64,000 nucleotides of DNA from CAZJYI01 sp964550025 (GCA_964550025.1 CAZJYI010000004.1:88873-152872), one strand, 5' to 3'. Shown: positions 44,027 through 53,124, counted from the first letter of the stretch. Notes: a model not told the origin generated them from the letters alone. Numbers and translations are program-made.

Positions 44027-44992
44027 TCATTTCCCCTTCTCAATTCCATCCTCGGCGCGCTCCAGCGACACACGTCCGCGGATGACGTCCCACCCGGCGT
44101 CCAGGATGCCCCGCAGCCGGGAGAACTCCCGGCGTTTGCACAGTATGAGCGTCATGAATACCCGCACGAGTGTGTATCCGAACAGAGCATAGTAGAAGAA
44201 GAACCAACTCCACCAGCCGCGGCGTACATAGAGTTTGAAGAAGAGGTAGCGTCCGACCACGAACTTGCGGCCGTTCAGATACAGGTTGGGCCGCATTTCG
44301 GGCGAGTAGTTGTGGTACAGCCTGGCGTGGGGAGTCACAAGCAGCGTGTACTTTCGCGACACGCGGTAGGAGAAGTCCTTGTCCTCACCGAAGCCCAGCG
44401 AGCGGTACTTCTCCGTGAACAGGAACTCGTCGAACACGCAGCGGCGGTATGAACAGATGCCGCCCGGCAGGAAATCGACCTTGATCACCTTTGTCGGGTC
44501 GCGGCCGTAGCCGCCGATTTCCGTGCAGAAGCCCGACGGCAGGACCCTTCCCTGTCGGATCCCCTCGGCGAGGAACAGGATGTGCAGCCAGTACCGCACG
44601 CGCCGCAGGAGGCTGACGGTGTTCTCTTCTATGACCAGCCCGCCGACGCCCCCGATGCGCCGTTCGGGATCGTTCGCGTACGGCTTGAGTGTCTCCTCGA
44701 TGTAGTCGGGCAGCAGGACGACGTCGTCATCGAGGAAGAACACGACATCGCCCGAGGAGATGCGAATGCCGACATTGCGGGACTCGGTCAAGCCCGGCGT
44801 GTCCTTCTTGTGATAGATGTAGCGGATGCCAGCGGCTTCGCACTCCTGTCGCAGGGGATGGGTTTGCAGGTCTCCGTCATCGATGACCAGCAGCTCCGTC
44901 GGCAAGACCGTCTGTTTGAGTATGGACTCGATGCACGCGAGAAGATCGCCGGGCCGGTGGTAGGTGGGGATGATAACACTGGTTGTCAGCAT
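44027..44992 (-). CDS. Glycosyltransferase family 2
   Basis: 321 residues, GT-A fold. The N-terminus SVIIPTYHRPGDLLACIESI, the nucleotide-sugar DxD region VVFFLDDDVVLL and the acceptor-side FLPGGICSYRR and GFGEDKDFSYR segments are typical of inverting GT2 enzymes. One or two hydrophobic helices near the C-terminus (WWSWFFFYYALFGYTLVRVF) suggest membrane attachment. The start lies four bases after the flippase stop. Expected role: adding a sugar to a lipid-linked surface polysaccharide. Confidence 0.93.
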   Translation of the reverse strand: MLTTSVIIPTYHRPGDLLACIESILKQTVLPTELLVIDDGDLQTHPLRQECEAAGIRYIYHKKDTPGLTESRNVGIRISSGDVVFFLDDDVVLLPDYIEETLKPYANDPERRIGGVGGLVIEENTVSLLRRVRYWLHILFLAEGIRQGRVLPSGFCTEIGGYGRDPTKVIKVDFLPGGICSYRRCVFDEFLFTEKYRSLGFGEDKDFSYRVSRKYTLLVTPHARLYHNYSPEMRPNLYLNGRKFVVGRYLFFKLYVRRGWWSWFFFYYALFGYTLVRVFMTLILCKRREFSRLRGILDAGWDVIRGRVSLERAEDGIEKGK

Positions 44993-44996
44993 GGCG

Positions 44997-46484
44997 TCAC
45001 CGGCTTCGGAGCATGGGCATTTTCAACGGCACGAGCGCCTCGCAGTACGTCGCCACGGCGCGGTGCAGGGCCAACATGCCCGCGCAGAACACAGCCGACG
45101 AGCCGATCGCGGCAATGTAGCGGTTTGTCGTAACAAGAGGCGCAGCATACCGCAACAGGGCGATCATGGCCACCATGAACGGAAACGGCAGGGCCAGGCA
45201 CAGCCCTTCGCCACGCGTCATGATGGGGGTGGGGCGGAATTGCCGGGCGAGGAAGACCGTCAGGACTGCGAACAGGGCGAAGAACGCGACCCCGCTGCCG
45301 AAGGCGACTCCCGCCAATCCCCAACCGGCCGCGACAAACCGGGCGCTCAGGGCCACGTTGAGCATCAGCACGCACGGGAGGTAGGGCGCCACACGAAGTT
45401 GCCAGCCGTTGGCCACGATGATGGGGCGCGGGATGTAGGCCAGCGCCAGGAAGTAAGACCCGCAGACCAGGACCTGCGCGGGGGCGATGCCGGCCGTGTA
45501 CCGTGGGAGCAGGAGCTCGACCGCCGGCGGCAGGCAGAAATAGCATGGGGCGATCACGAAAGGCATCAGGTAGGCCAGGTTGATGGTCGGCACGGCAAGG
45601 TGCTTCTGCAGGAAGGCGCTCGACATGCTCTCGTCCATGTCCTTCATGGCGCGCGGTTCGAGGACCTCGCGAGCCGTTCCCGGAAGCTGGATCAGGAACG
45701 CGAAGACCATTGTAGCGATTCCGTAGTGCCCCAGTGCCGTTCCCCCGAGAAGCAGGGCGACGATCCAGCGGTCGGACGTCGTGACCAGATCGATCATGAA
45801 ATCGCAGAGCATGATGGGACCTCCCCGCCGTACCAGCGACGCGAGTCTGCGCGTGCTGAAACCGCGTCCGACCGTTGTCGGGAAGCGGGTCCGAAGAAAG
45901 AGAATCACCGCCAGTCTGGAGACAATCAGGGCAACATACAGTCCGTAGATGCCGCGGGCGTAGAGTAGGGGGATGGTCAGGACAAAGGTGCAGATGGTAT
46001 CCGCGTAGTGGAACTTCCCAAGGAGGGGGAAATGCTCGCCGGCCCGCAGCAGAACGACAACATACTGGATGTAGAATTCCAGCAGGACGACTGCCGCCAT
46101 GGTGGCCAGGCCCAGCTTCACCTCTGTTGAAAAGCCCCCCGAGAGATAGGCGCACAGCAGCACGGCCGCGAGAATCAGGTTGAGCAGAAGCGAGCTGAAG
46201 AACACGCTGCACTTGATGGACTCGATGGTCTCGCGGTCGTTCTTTGCGGCGTGGTACGGGAGAAAGAAGCGCATGGCGTCGCGTGCGCCAAGATGCAGGT
46301 AGGCGGCATAGCGCGGGATGATCTTCAGCAGCGTCCAGATGCCGTAGTGTTCGACGGCCAGCAGCCTGGGCCGCGCGAAGGCGGTCGCGGCTCCGAGCAC
46401 GATGCGGAAGTAGCGGCTGGCCGCGTAACGCGCAATCGTGGCGGCAACATCGCTGTGTTTGCTGCTCTGCATGGCCTCTTTCAT
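44997..46484 (-). CDS. Polysaccharide flippase (Wzx-like, MOP superfamily)
   Basis: 495 residues with about 12-14 hydrophobic helices. The N-terminus (RYAASRYFRIVLGAATAFARPRLLAVEHYGIWTL) matches the first helices of oligosaccharide flippases, which move lipid-linked units across the inner membrane. ATG at 46484 is chosen; a GTG two codons upstream and an ATG at 46472 are alternatives. It lies between the acetyltransferase and GT2 genes in the operon. Confidence 0.87.
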   Translation of the reverse strand: MKEAMQSSKHSDVAATIARYAASRYFRIVLGAATAFARPRLLAVEHYGIWTLLKIIPRYAAYLHLGARDAMRFFLPYHAAKNDRETIESIKCSVFFSSLLLNLILAAVLLCAYLSGGFSTEVKLGLATMAAVVLLEFYIQYVVVLLRAGEHFPLLGKFHYADTICTFVLTIPLLYARGIYGLYVALIVSRLAVILFLRTRFPTTVGRGFSTRRLASLVRRGGPIMLCDFMIDLVTTSDRWIVALLLGGTALGHYGIATMVFAFLIQLPGTAREVLEPRAMKDMDESMSSAFLQKHLAVPTINLAYLMPFVIAPCYFCLPPAVELLLPRYTAGIAPAQVLVCGSYFLALAYIPRPIIVANGWQLRVAPYLPCVLMLNVALSARFVAAGWGLAGVAFGSGVAFFALFAVLTVFLARQFRPTPIMTRGEGLCLALPFPFMVAMIALLRYAAPLVTTNRYIAAIGSSAVFCAGMLALHRAVATYCEALVPLKMPMLRSR

Positions 46485-46503
46485 CGGCACACGGTGAGCC
46501 GTA

Positions 46504-47628
46504 CTACCGCCGCAGGCGCACCAGTATGCGTTTCAGCAGTTTCTTGGTTCGACCGGCAGTGCAACCCGCGAAGCAGCCGGCTGCGCCGCGTGCGGTGCGG
46601 GAGACACATACGCGTTGCGTGAGGCGGTCAGTGCATCCCCACTGGTACTTGTAGCGTTCATCTCCGCGCAGGAACTCTATCCGATGCAGCGAGGGATCGT
46701 CCAACAGCTCCCGGCAGATCAGGTACTGCATGGCGTTTCCCGCCTTCAAACGCCGCCCCTCCAGGCCGCACCCTGTCTGCAGCAGAAAGTGCACGCCGTC
46801 GTATGCCAGTCCATGCTGGACGGCGACAGTGTTGCCGTCCACGCTGAGGGTCGACAGACGCAGGTGCCCCCGCGTGGCCAGAGCGGCTGAAGCCACTCTG
46901 AAGAACTCCCGAACACGTTTGTCGACGAATGAGCCCTTTCGCCCCTCGGACTCCCACCGCTCCGCGTGCAGGTCGAAAAGTCGTTCCAGGACGACGGTTA
47001 CCTCTTCGGCGGGTGCGCTGAATTGGAACGCCACCGTATGACGCCGGTTCAGACGGCGGTGTTCCCTGGCGACGATCCCCTTGAAGACGCGGTCGGGGAG
47101 CTTCTTGAACTCCTCCCAGTTTCCCGACAGCTCGACGTATGGGCAGCGGTATTTGGGGCACGCGCAGGTCCGCCCTTTCTCCCCGTCCACGATGTCCCGA
47201 AACCGGATCGTGTTCCCCCCCTCCTGTTCCGTGTCGTCCAGCACGAGACGATCCCAGGTCCGGTCTGCGCTCAGCGCGTCGTGGAACGCCCGCAGGACGT
47301 CGTCTTCCTTGCCCTTGCTGACGATGAAATCAAGGAAGTCCGAACCAACATAACGGTCGCCAAGAAAACGGATTTCGCTGTAGGGTAGGATGCCCAGGAG
47401 CCGTCGTGGCTGGCGATAGAGAGGCGCGATTCCCTGGATGCCGTCGTCGTCCTCGGCCACGACAACCCATAGGCGCCGTCCATCCTGTTCGCCGAAAACC
47501 CGCCACCAGGATGCCAGCCATTCCAACGAGAGGAATACCCGTTGCCCCTCCGCCCGATCCAGCAGCTCGCCCCACGCATCTCCGAGTGCGTAGAACGCAT
47601 CCGCCTCTTGTACAACGCGCGTCCTCAA
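46504..47628 (-). CDS. FemAB/CelD-type GNAT acetyltransferase
   Basis: 374 residues. The layout is that of PF13480-type (CelD/BcsL) proteins found in exopolysaccharide loci: FLSLEWLASWWRVFGEQ near the start, a central VARE.RRLNRR acceptor helix, the HLRLSTLSVDGNTVAVQHGL strand pair and the C-terminal LRGDERYKYQWG block. Such enzymes are presumed to transfer acyl or aminoacyl groups to a sugar or envelope component. It starts ten bases after the TPR gene stop. Confidence 0.86.
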   Translation of the reverse strand: MRTRVVQEADAFYALGDAWGELLDRAEGQRVFLSLEWLASWWRVFGEQDGRRLWVVVAEDDDGIQGIAPLYRQPRRLLGILPYSEIRFLGDRYVGSDFLDFIVSKGKEDDVLRAFHDALSADRTWDRLVLDDTEQEGGNTIRFRDIVDGEKGRTCACPKYRCPYVELSGNWEEFKKLPDRVFKGIVAREHRRLNRRHTVAFQFSAPAEEVTVVLERLFDLHAERWESEGRKGSFVDKRVREFFRVASAALATRGHLRLSTLSVDGNTVAVQHGLAYDGVHFLLQTGCGLEGRRLKAGNAMQYLICRELLDDPSLHRIEFLRGDERYKYQWGCTDRLTQRVCVSRTARGAAGCFAGCTAGRTKKLLKRILVRLRR

Positions 47629-47638
47629 CGATCTCCCG

Positions 47639-49963
47639 CTACAGTGATGAGCGTCCCGGGATATCGGCCGGTGTCAACGTGGCCCGCGAGAGGGTCTCGA
47701 CGGCCTTGTTGTATTCCCCGAGGTTGAAAAGAAGCGTCACCAGTCCGCGCAGGGCCACCTGGTCGTTGGGGTCCTCCGCGAGGATTGACTCGTACAGCGG
47801 TCTGGCGTCCTTGAAACGGCGTTCATCGAAGTAGCACTTCGCCACGCTCTTCCTGGTGGCGAGACTGGGTTCGTACTCCGCCGGAAGGGCCTCGAACCGC
47901 GTGATCGCTTCCGCGTTCTTCCCGGCGCGGCACAGGCTCTGAATGTACGGTTCAGCCACCTCGGGCGCATCGCTCGTCAGGGCCAGGGCCTCCTTGAGCA
48001 TGCGCTGCGCGGAAGCGCCTTCGCCTTCGCCCGCCCGGGCCACGAGGAGCCGCGCCTTCAAATCCGTTGCCGCCGCGTGCTCCGGGTCGACGGCCAGGAT
48101 GCTCTCACAAGCGGCAATGGACTCGTCAAGCTGTTCTTTCTCCTGGTGAATCAATGCCTTCGTGTACAGGAGCTCCACGTCGCCGTCATGGTGCGCCAGG
48201 AGGAGGTCGATCGTCCGCAGCGTGTCGTCGTAACGCTTGATGTCGAATTGCATGGCCACCAGCGACTTGCCAACGGCCAGGTTCTCGGGCTGCTTGCTGA
48301 CGATGATCTCGTAGGCGTCGCAGGCCTTGTCGTATTGCTTCGCCACGAGGTAACACGGCCCCATGGCCTTGGCCAGATCGACCGATTCGCGTGCTTCCGG
48401 AGGGAGCTGTTCGTAGTGCGCGATGGCGTCGTTGCCACGCCCCGCCAGGCACAGCGCCTGCACGTACTCGGACAGCACGAGCGGATCGTCGCCGATCAGC
48501 GCGAGGGCCTGTTCGTAAAGCCCAACGGCTTCATCGCTGGCCGTAGCGCGGGCCCTGGCGACCAGGAGGCGCGCCTTGAGGTCCAGGACGTTCTCGTCTC
48601 CCGGGCTGAGCTCGAGGATGCGTTCGCACGTATTGAGCGCTCCCGCGTAGTCCTCGCAGGTACGCTGAATCTGGGCCTTCGTATAGAGCAGGTGGACGTC
48701 GTCCGGATGGAGAGAGAGGGCTTCCGACAGCACGTCCATGGCCTCTTCGCGCTTGTCCGCTTCGAACAGCTCGAGCGCACGCGCAAGGGCGGTCGTGGGG
48801 TCTGCCGGCTCCTCGTCGGCTATTGTCGCCGCCGGTGTCTCCGGGGCGTCCGGCGTTTCCACCGGCGGCGCTACCGGCGGTTTCGCGACCGGCGCAGGTG
48901 CCAGTCCCACGGGAGGCGGCAGTTCGATCGGCTCTTCTTCAAAGAGGGGTGTCTGCCCGGGGCCGGTATCGGCCATTTCGGGTTCCGTGACATTCTCCGC
49001 TACGGTTTCCGGCTTCCCGACTCCGTCATCGACGGGCACCGGCACGATCGTGGGCGGTTCCGTATCGGTCTCGACGGGAGCCGGCGGTTGGGGCCGCACC
49101 GCGCTGTCCCCTTCGATCGGCGTGGGTGTTACGATGACCGTCTCGACAGGTTCCGTCTCGACGACACTCGAGGGGGGCTGCACGGGTGCTACGATATTCG
49201 TCGTGACCGTTTCGGGCGCAACGGTGTCCGTTTCCATCTGTACGGGAGTCACGATGTTCGTTTCGACCGGTTGAGGCGTGACAGTGTCCTCTGCAACCCG
49301 TTCCGGAGGCGGGGACAGCGGCTCCACGATGGTTGTGGCCCCGGGAGGCGTTTTGGCTTCGGCCGGAGAATACGGCGGGGCGGGCTGCTCTTTGGGACCG
49401 GCCTCAAGCTCCGTCGGTGTCGGTTCCGGGGCCGGTTCGGGAACAGTCTCTACCGGCACCGGTTCCGGGGCCGGTTCGGGAACCGTTTCTACCGGCGCGG
49501 GCTCGGGCGGCAGCGCGGGCGGCGGTTCGATGGCGACATCCGTTGCAGGGGGGACGACGGGCCGAGGGCCGCCGGAACTGTCCAGAATCTGCATCGCCTG
49601 CGAGAAGCTGCCCGCATCGAACAGGGTCATGACGAGACCGCGGCGCGCGGCATCGTCCGTCGGGTCTGCCGACAACAGCGACTGGTAGATCGTTTTCGCC
49701 TGGTCGTAGCGCCCCGCGGACCGGTACCGGGCCGCCACGCTGTGCTGCAGTCTGGAGGGAACGGTTACGTCGTTCGGGAGCGACTCGTAACGGCGCAACA
49801 CGCCTTTGGTGTCGCTTGTTCGAAGCAGACTGCGGAGCTGTTCGAGCTGGGTTGCTGCCGATTCCGCGGCGCGAGCCCATCCGACAGCCATGCCGAGTGC
49901 GACCCCGGCGACCACCAACATCTTGAGAAGACCTGCCTGTCTGAATGAGGAGTGTGTTTTCAT
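47639..49963 (-). CDS. Exported TPR protein with Pro/Glu/Thr/Val-rich linker
   Basis: 774 residues. A signal anchor (MLVVAGVALGMAVGWARA) leads to an N-terminal TPR block (about 35-130; RRGLVMTLFDAGSFSQAMQIL). A long linker rich in Pro, Glu, Val and Thr (about 135-385) has imperfect repeats such as VETVPEPAPEP and TNIVTPVQ. About nine more TPR units fill 390-774. The N-terminal TPR resembles the periplasmic part of polysaccharide-export proteins such as PgaA, but no outer-membrane barrel follows. As first gene of the operon it could scaffold polysaccharide assembly or export in the periplasm. Confidence 0.85.
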   Translation of the reverse strand: MKTHSSFRQAGLLKMLVVAGVALGMAVGWARAAESAATQLEQLRSLLRTSDTKGVLRRYESLPNDVTVPSRLQHSVAARYRSAGRYDQAKTIYQSLLSADPTDDAARRGLVMTLFDAGSFSQAMQILDSSGGPRPVVPPATDVAIEPPPALPPEPAPVETVPEPAPEPVPVETVPEPAPEPTPTELEAGPKEQPAPPYSPAEAKTPPGATTIVEPLSPPPERVAEDTVTPQPVETNIVTPVQMETDTVAPETVTTNIVAPVQPPSSVVETEPVETVIVTPTPIEGDSAVRPQPPAPVETDTEPPTIVPVPVDDGVGKPETVAENVTEPEMADTGPGQTPLFEEEPIELPPPVGLAPAPVAKPPVAPPVETPDAPETPAATIADEEPADPTTALARALELFEADKREEAMDVLSEALSLHPDDVHLLYTKAQIQRTCEDYAGALNTCERILELSPGDENVLDLKARLLVARARATASDEAVGLYEQALALIGDDPLVLSEYVQALCLAGRGNDAIAHYEQLPPEARESVDLAKAMGPCYLVAKQYDKACDAYEIIVSKQPENLAVGKSLVAMQFDIKRYDDTLRTIDLLLAHHDGDVELLYTKALIHQEKEQLDESIAACESILAVDPEHAAATDLKARLLVARAGEGEGASAQRMLKEALALTSDAPEVAEPYIQSLCRAGKNAEAITRFEALPAEYEPSLATRKSVAKCYFDERRFKDARPLYESILAEDPNDQVALRGLVTLLFNLGEYNKAVETLSRATLTPADIPGRSSL

Positions 49964-50068
49964 AGTAACGCGATTAACCCACTTCGGGAGTCAAATGGCA
50001 AGCGCTAACTGGATCTTGTCTGGATCTTGTCCCGGAAAGGGGTGAAGGAGGGTGCGAAACGTAGCCCC

Positions 50069-50149
50069 GTACCGCCGGCTTCCGGCCGGTGACCCGTACC
50101 GCCGGCTTCCAGCCGGTGACCCGTAGTGCCGGCTTCCAGCCGGCAACCC
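50069..50149 (+). repeat. Three 27-bp tandem units, each with a hairpin
   Basis: Units at 50069-50095, 50096-50122 and 50123-50149 differ at a few bases. Each contains ccggcttccagccgg or a close variant, a stem CCGGCT/AGCCGG. The array lies upstream of the TPR gene (-) and downstream of the 87-residue gene (-). The rest of 49964-50225 holds no gene that I can support. Confidence 0.85.
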
Positions 50150-50225
50150 GCAGCGAGGGAGTCGGTCCCGCGCATGAGCGCGGAAAGCGAAAACCTACCG
50201 CGGGCGAGAGGCCGTGACATTCAGT

Positions 50226-50489
50226 CTACGCAGCACGCCTTCTGTCCTGCGCCCGTTGCCTTCTGCGCAGCCGTCCGGCTTCCTTCCTGGCTCTCTCGAT
50301 CAACGAGGCGTTTGCTTCGAGCCTGCGGGGGCGCGCATCCCAGATCGTCTGTCCCGTAAACGACCACGTCTGCCCGTCGTGGCAGGCTCTGATACGCGCG
50401 AACGCCCGCGTCTCTCCCCAGGATACTGCCGGGCTGTTGCTGTGCAAAGGGTGCAGCCCGCTCCATTCGACGGCAATGTTCCGGTCCAT
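50226..50489 (-). CDS. Small hypothetical protein with ideal ribosome site
   Basis: 87 residues. The sequence before the ATG at 50489 reads aaggaggtgagaagag on the coding strand, a full match to the anti-Shine-Dalgarno sequence at good spacing, which is the main reason to accept it. The product (MDRNIAVEWSGLHPLHSNSP, then FARIRACHDGQTWSFTGQTIW, ending in a highly basic Arg-rich helix) has no signal peptide and no family I recognise. The basic tail could bind nucleic acid. Confidence 0.6.
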   Translation of the reverse strand: MDRNIAVEWSGLHPLHSNSPAVSWGETRAFARIRACHDGQTWSFTGQTIWDARPRRLEANASLIERARKEAGRLRRRQRAQDRRRAA

Positions 50490-50798
50490 CTCTTCTCACC
50501 TCCTTGGAAAACTCGCCCTTCTTTGCATCTGCCTGAAGTGCGGTCCCACTAGCTGAATGCACACATCGTGCCAACAAACAAGCACGCGTGGAAATGGATG
50601 GCGTTTCTGCGCGAAAGCGCAGCCGGTACGGCGAATTCGCGCCACATGGACCGTCTCGCGACGACCCGTCCGTGATTGCAGATGCGCGAAACCGGGCGCG
50701 GCATCGCACCGCGGTCACGAGGATGTGGCGAATGACGGACGCTATGCCGTGACAAGTGTTCGCATGCGGACGCCGCGGTCCACTTCATTCTTGTGCGT
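50490..50798. other. Intergenic region with a small GNRA hairpin
   Basis: 309 bases between two minus-strand genes. A CTGCGC-gaaa-GCGCAG hairpin (50607-50622) is present; its loop matches the stable GNRA class when read on the plus strand. No gene is supported. It probably contains the promoter of the 87-residue gene. Confidence 0.4.
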
Positions 50799-51371
50799 CT
50801 ACTCGAGCTTCTTCAGCAGCCACGCCATGTTCTCTCCGAGAACGCGCATGGTGTTCACACCTTCTTCATCGTCTTTGACCTCGCCCTCGCCGAGACCGAA
50901 GCCCATGTTCCAGTAGACTGACCCGGGCACGATCATCTGGTTGATGAAGAAGAACTTGTTGACCGCATCGAACGCGTTGGTAGACCCGGCCCTGCGCACG
51001 GCGATGACGGCCAGGCCGACTTTCCGCTGCAGCATGCGCCCATTGGCGATGGCGACCAGGCCGGCCCTGTCAATCAGTGCTTTGACTTCGGTGCTCACGT
51101 TTGCGAAATACGTGGGCGATCCAATGATGATTCCATCCGCTTCGACCATCTTGTCAACAATCCCGTTCAAGACGTCGTTGTCGATAGAGCAGTGCTTGTC
51201 CCGGTTCTGAAAACACTTCATGCAGGCCGTGCAGCCATGGATCTTCCTGCCGCCAAGCTGCAACCGCTCGGTCTCAATCCCTTCCTTTTCCAATTCCGCC
51301 AGCACCATATCGATCAGCATCGCCGTATTGCCGTTCTTTCTCGGACTGCCGTTCAATGCGATTACTCTCAT
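50799..51371 (-). CDS. NADPH-dependent FMN reductase/flavodoxin-family protein
   Basis: 190 residues. The N-terminal phosphate-binding loop GSPRKNGNT (residues 8-16), the cysteine cluster CTACMKCFQNRDKHC (about 47-61) and the flavin-binding GSPTYFANVS define the iron-sulfur-flavoprotein-like NAD(P)H:FMN reductases. The cysteines may bind a cluster or serve redox chemistry. Its start overlaps the stop of a possible upstream frame by four bases (ATGA). Confidence 0.92.
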   Translation of the reverse strand: MRVIALNGSPRKNGNTAMLIDMVLAELEKEGIETERLQLGGRKIHGCTACMKCFQNRDKHCSIDNDVLNGIVDKMVEADGIIIGSPTYFANVSTEVKALIDRAGLVAIANGRMLQRKVGLAVIAVRRAGSTNAFDAVNKFFFINQMIVPGSVYWNMGFGLGEGEVKDDEEGVNTMRVLGENMAWLLKKLE

Positions 51372-51685
51372 AGTCGGTTCCCATTGCTTTCCGTGTCTAT
51401 TCGGATGTCGTCTCGTGTGAGCTCGTTCTTGTAGGATTCGACTTCTCTCTCGTCCGTGAACGATTCGATGCTCTCGTAGATTCGGGGTTCAGCCCGAAAG
51501 CAGAGTTTGCAGGCTAATCCATGGTCTTCCCGTTTATCCCGGGTTCGGAGCTTGATGTCAACACTATGACAGGCTGTCTGCACCTCTTGCTCTCTTGCGT
51601 CTCCTCCCCCATCGCCATCCCACTCCTCCTCCTCCTCCTCCTCACGGATCGCCCCGGTGACCGCTCCCCGACGATCGGGGTGCAA
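51368..51685 (-). CDS. Possible small gene upstream of the FMN reductase
   Basis: Up to 105 residues from a TTG at 51685; the true start is unclear. Its stop overlaps the FMN-reductase start in an ATGA, which favours real coupled translation. The C-terminal 55 residues (LACKLCFRAEPRIYESIESF, then VESYKNELTRDDIRID) look like protein. The N-terminus contains a run of seven Glu encoded by a cctcct repeat (about 51625-51648), which is less convincing. No family recognised. The rest of 51686-51752 is empty. Confidence 0.35.
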   Translation of the reverse strand: MHPDRRGAVTGAIREEEEEEEWDGDGGGDAREQEVQTACHSVDIKLRTRDKREDHGLACKLCFRAEPRIYESIESFTDEREVESYKNELTRDDIRIDTESNGNRL

Positions 51686-51752
51686 GAGAGTGCGATTACG
51701 ATCGGTGATGCTTGCGTATCCTATCCGTTGGCACTCTCCGTCCGTAGTCCAT

Positions 51753-52901
51753 CTACGGCAGAAACTCGCGTTTGGCCAGCTTCTCGGGGAGGTATGTATC
51801 CACGACGAAGTTCAGGCCGTGCTTGGCGAAGGCCTGCTGCTCGATGCGGACGCCCATTTTCAGCATGCGGTTCAGGGCGTCCTGCCATTCGCGGTGGTGT
51901 TTGATGAAGGGGTCGTTCTTCAACGCGTCTTTGGCCCGCTTGATGTCCACGGGCTCCAGCGGGTGGGTGGCGTCTTCGAGGTTGTAGTCGATGATGTCCT
52001 CCGGCGTGACGCCGAGGTATCGTGCCTGCGGCACGCAGAAGAAGCGGTTGATGTGAGCGGACTGCCCCGATCCGACCTTCAGCGTACGGTAGATGTTGCA
52101 GTAGCCATAGGGGTCGCCGTCTGTGAACACCACCACGGGCAGTTTCTTGTCGTCGGCCAGTCGGCGGATGAAGCGGCGGCAGGCACGCGTCGGAACGCCG
52201 CTCATCGACACCAGCACGCAGTCCGCCTTCTCGTAGAACAGATGATGCACCAGTCTCTGGAACAGTGAGGAAGTCTCGATCACCAGGATCAGCTTCGCCG
52301 TGCACTCGAACTCGAGCTGCTCGACCCGCGAGGGGATGCTCCAGGCGCCCGTGCCGAGCTGGGCACAGTCGATGCGCACCTGCCGGCCGGTGACGGGGTT
52401 GCGGTCGATGACCGTCAACGCGCCCGCCACGTCCCCGCCTCTCTCTTCGGGGATGTAGCCGAGTTGTTCGCGGTTGACGCCCAGCATGGCCTCCATGTCG
52501 TCGAGCAGCGCGTCGCTTTCCGGCTGCTGCTCGAAGCGGCACTCCCCCCAGCTCTTGCTGTTGTAGTACACCTCGCGCTTGCCCGCGATGTCGTTGCGGT
52601 CGAGCAGGTCCCGCTTCGTTGTGGAGAGCAGGCGCATGGACTGCGCGAATGTCTTGACGGTGTTGTACGAGAGCGTGCGCGTCGACTGCTTGCCGCGAAT
52701 CTCAAAATGACCGCGCTTGGTGTCGTACTTCACGTTGGACAGGGAGCGGATGGGGAACTTCATGCTCGGCTTCCTGCGCCGCTTCACAATGTCGTGGTAG
52801 ATGGCTTGCGTCAGTTCGACGATCCGTTTCGACGCTTCCTTGCGGCCGACGGCCCCCGGTGCGGCTTGCGCCGTTTTCGTCTTCTTCGTTTTTCCTGGCA
52901 C
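51753..52901 (-). CDS. top6A: DNA topoisomerase VI subunit A (Spo11-like)
   Basis: 382 residues, the DNA-cleaving subunit of a type IIB topoisomerase. The winged-helix domain carries the catalytic tyrosine in K-R-E-V-Y-Y (Y112/Y113). The Toprim domain has E209 (VIET) and D261-G-D263 (VVVFTDGDPYGY) to hold magnesium. Length and motif order match archaeal Top6A. Subunit B lies upstream on the same strand, 223 bases away, with a heptamer cassette between them. Together they would relax supercoils and decatenate DNA in the cytoplasm. Topoisomerase VI is standard in archaea and plants but sporadic in bacteria. Confidence 0.95.
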   Translation of the reverse strand: MPGKTKKTKTAQAAPGAVGRKEASKRIVELTQAIYHDIVKRRRKPSMKFPIRSLSNVKYDTKRGHFEIRGKQSTRTLSYNTVKTFAQSMRLLSTTKRDLLDRNDIAGKREVYYNSKSWGECRFEQQPESDALLDDMEAMLGVNREQLGYIPEERGGDVAGALTVIDRNPVTGRQVRIDCAQLGTGAWSIPSRVEQLEFECTAKLILVIETSSLFQRLVHHLFYEKADCVLVSMSGVPTRACRRFIRRLADDKKLPVVVFTDGDPYGYCNIYRTLKVGSGQSAHINRFFCVPQARYLGVTPEDIIDYNLEDATHPLEPVDIKRAKDALKNDPFIKHHREWQDALNRMLKMGVRIEQQAFAKHGLNFVVDTYLPEKLAKREFLP

Positions 52902-52922
52902 TATCTCTCTCCGGAATCGAAG

Positions 52923-53118
52923 TAATCAGTTATCGGTTATCAGTTATCGGTTGTCGGTGATCAGTTATTGGTTGCCGTCCCACTGCACAGACTTTTCCGC
53001 TCGCTTCTCCATGGGGACGGACGGGGTGTAACCCGTCCCTCCACTCGTCGACCCGCTGCCTACCGCCCACTGTCACCGGTCACCGATAACGAATAACCGA
53101 TAACTGATAACCGATCCC
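52923..53118. repeat. Inverted heptamer cassette B between top6B and top6A
   Basis: Left arm: eight 7-bp units at 52923-52978 (taatcag, ttatcgg, ttatcag, ttatcgg, ttgtcgg, tgatcag, ttattgg, ttgccgt). Right arm: seven units at 53070-53118 in the opposite orientation (ctgtcac, cggtcac, cgataac, gaataac, cgataac, tgataac, cgatccc). The 91-bp core contains a GGACGGG/CCCGTCC hairpin near 53020-53040. The layout matches cassette A although the unit differs. Confidence 0.9.
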
Positions 53119-53124
53119 TCTCCC

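Noticed and set aside
48077..49948. 623-codon plus-strand frame opposite the TPR gene
   Set aside because: Arg/Gly/Phe repeats arise from the Pro/Glu-rich linker read in antisense.
53019..53042. Rho-independent terminator between top6B and top6A
   Set aside because: The 7-bp stem is present but there is no T run on either strand, and it lies in the core of a repeat cassette.
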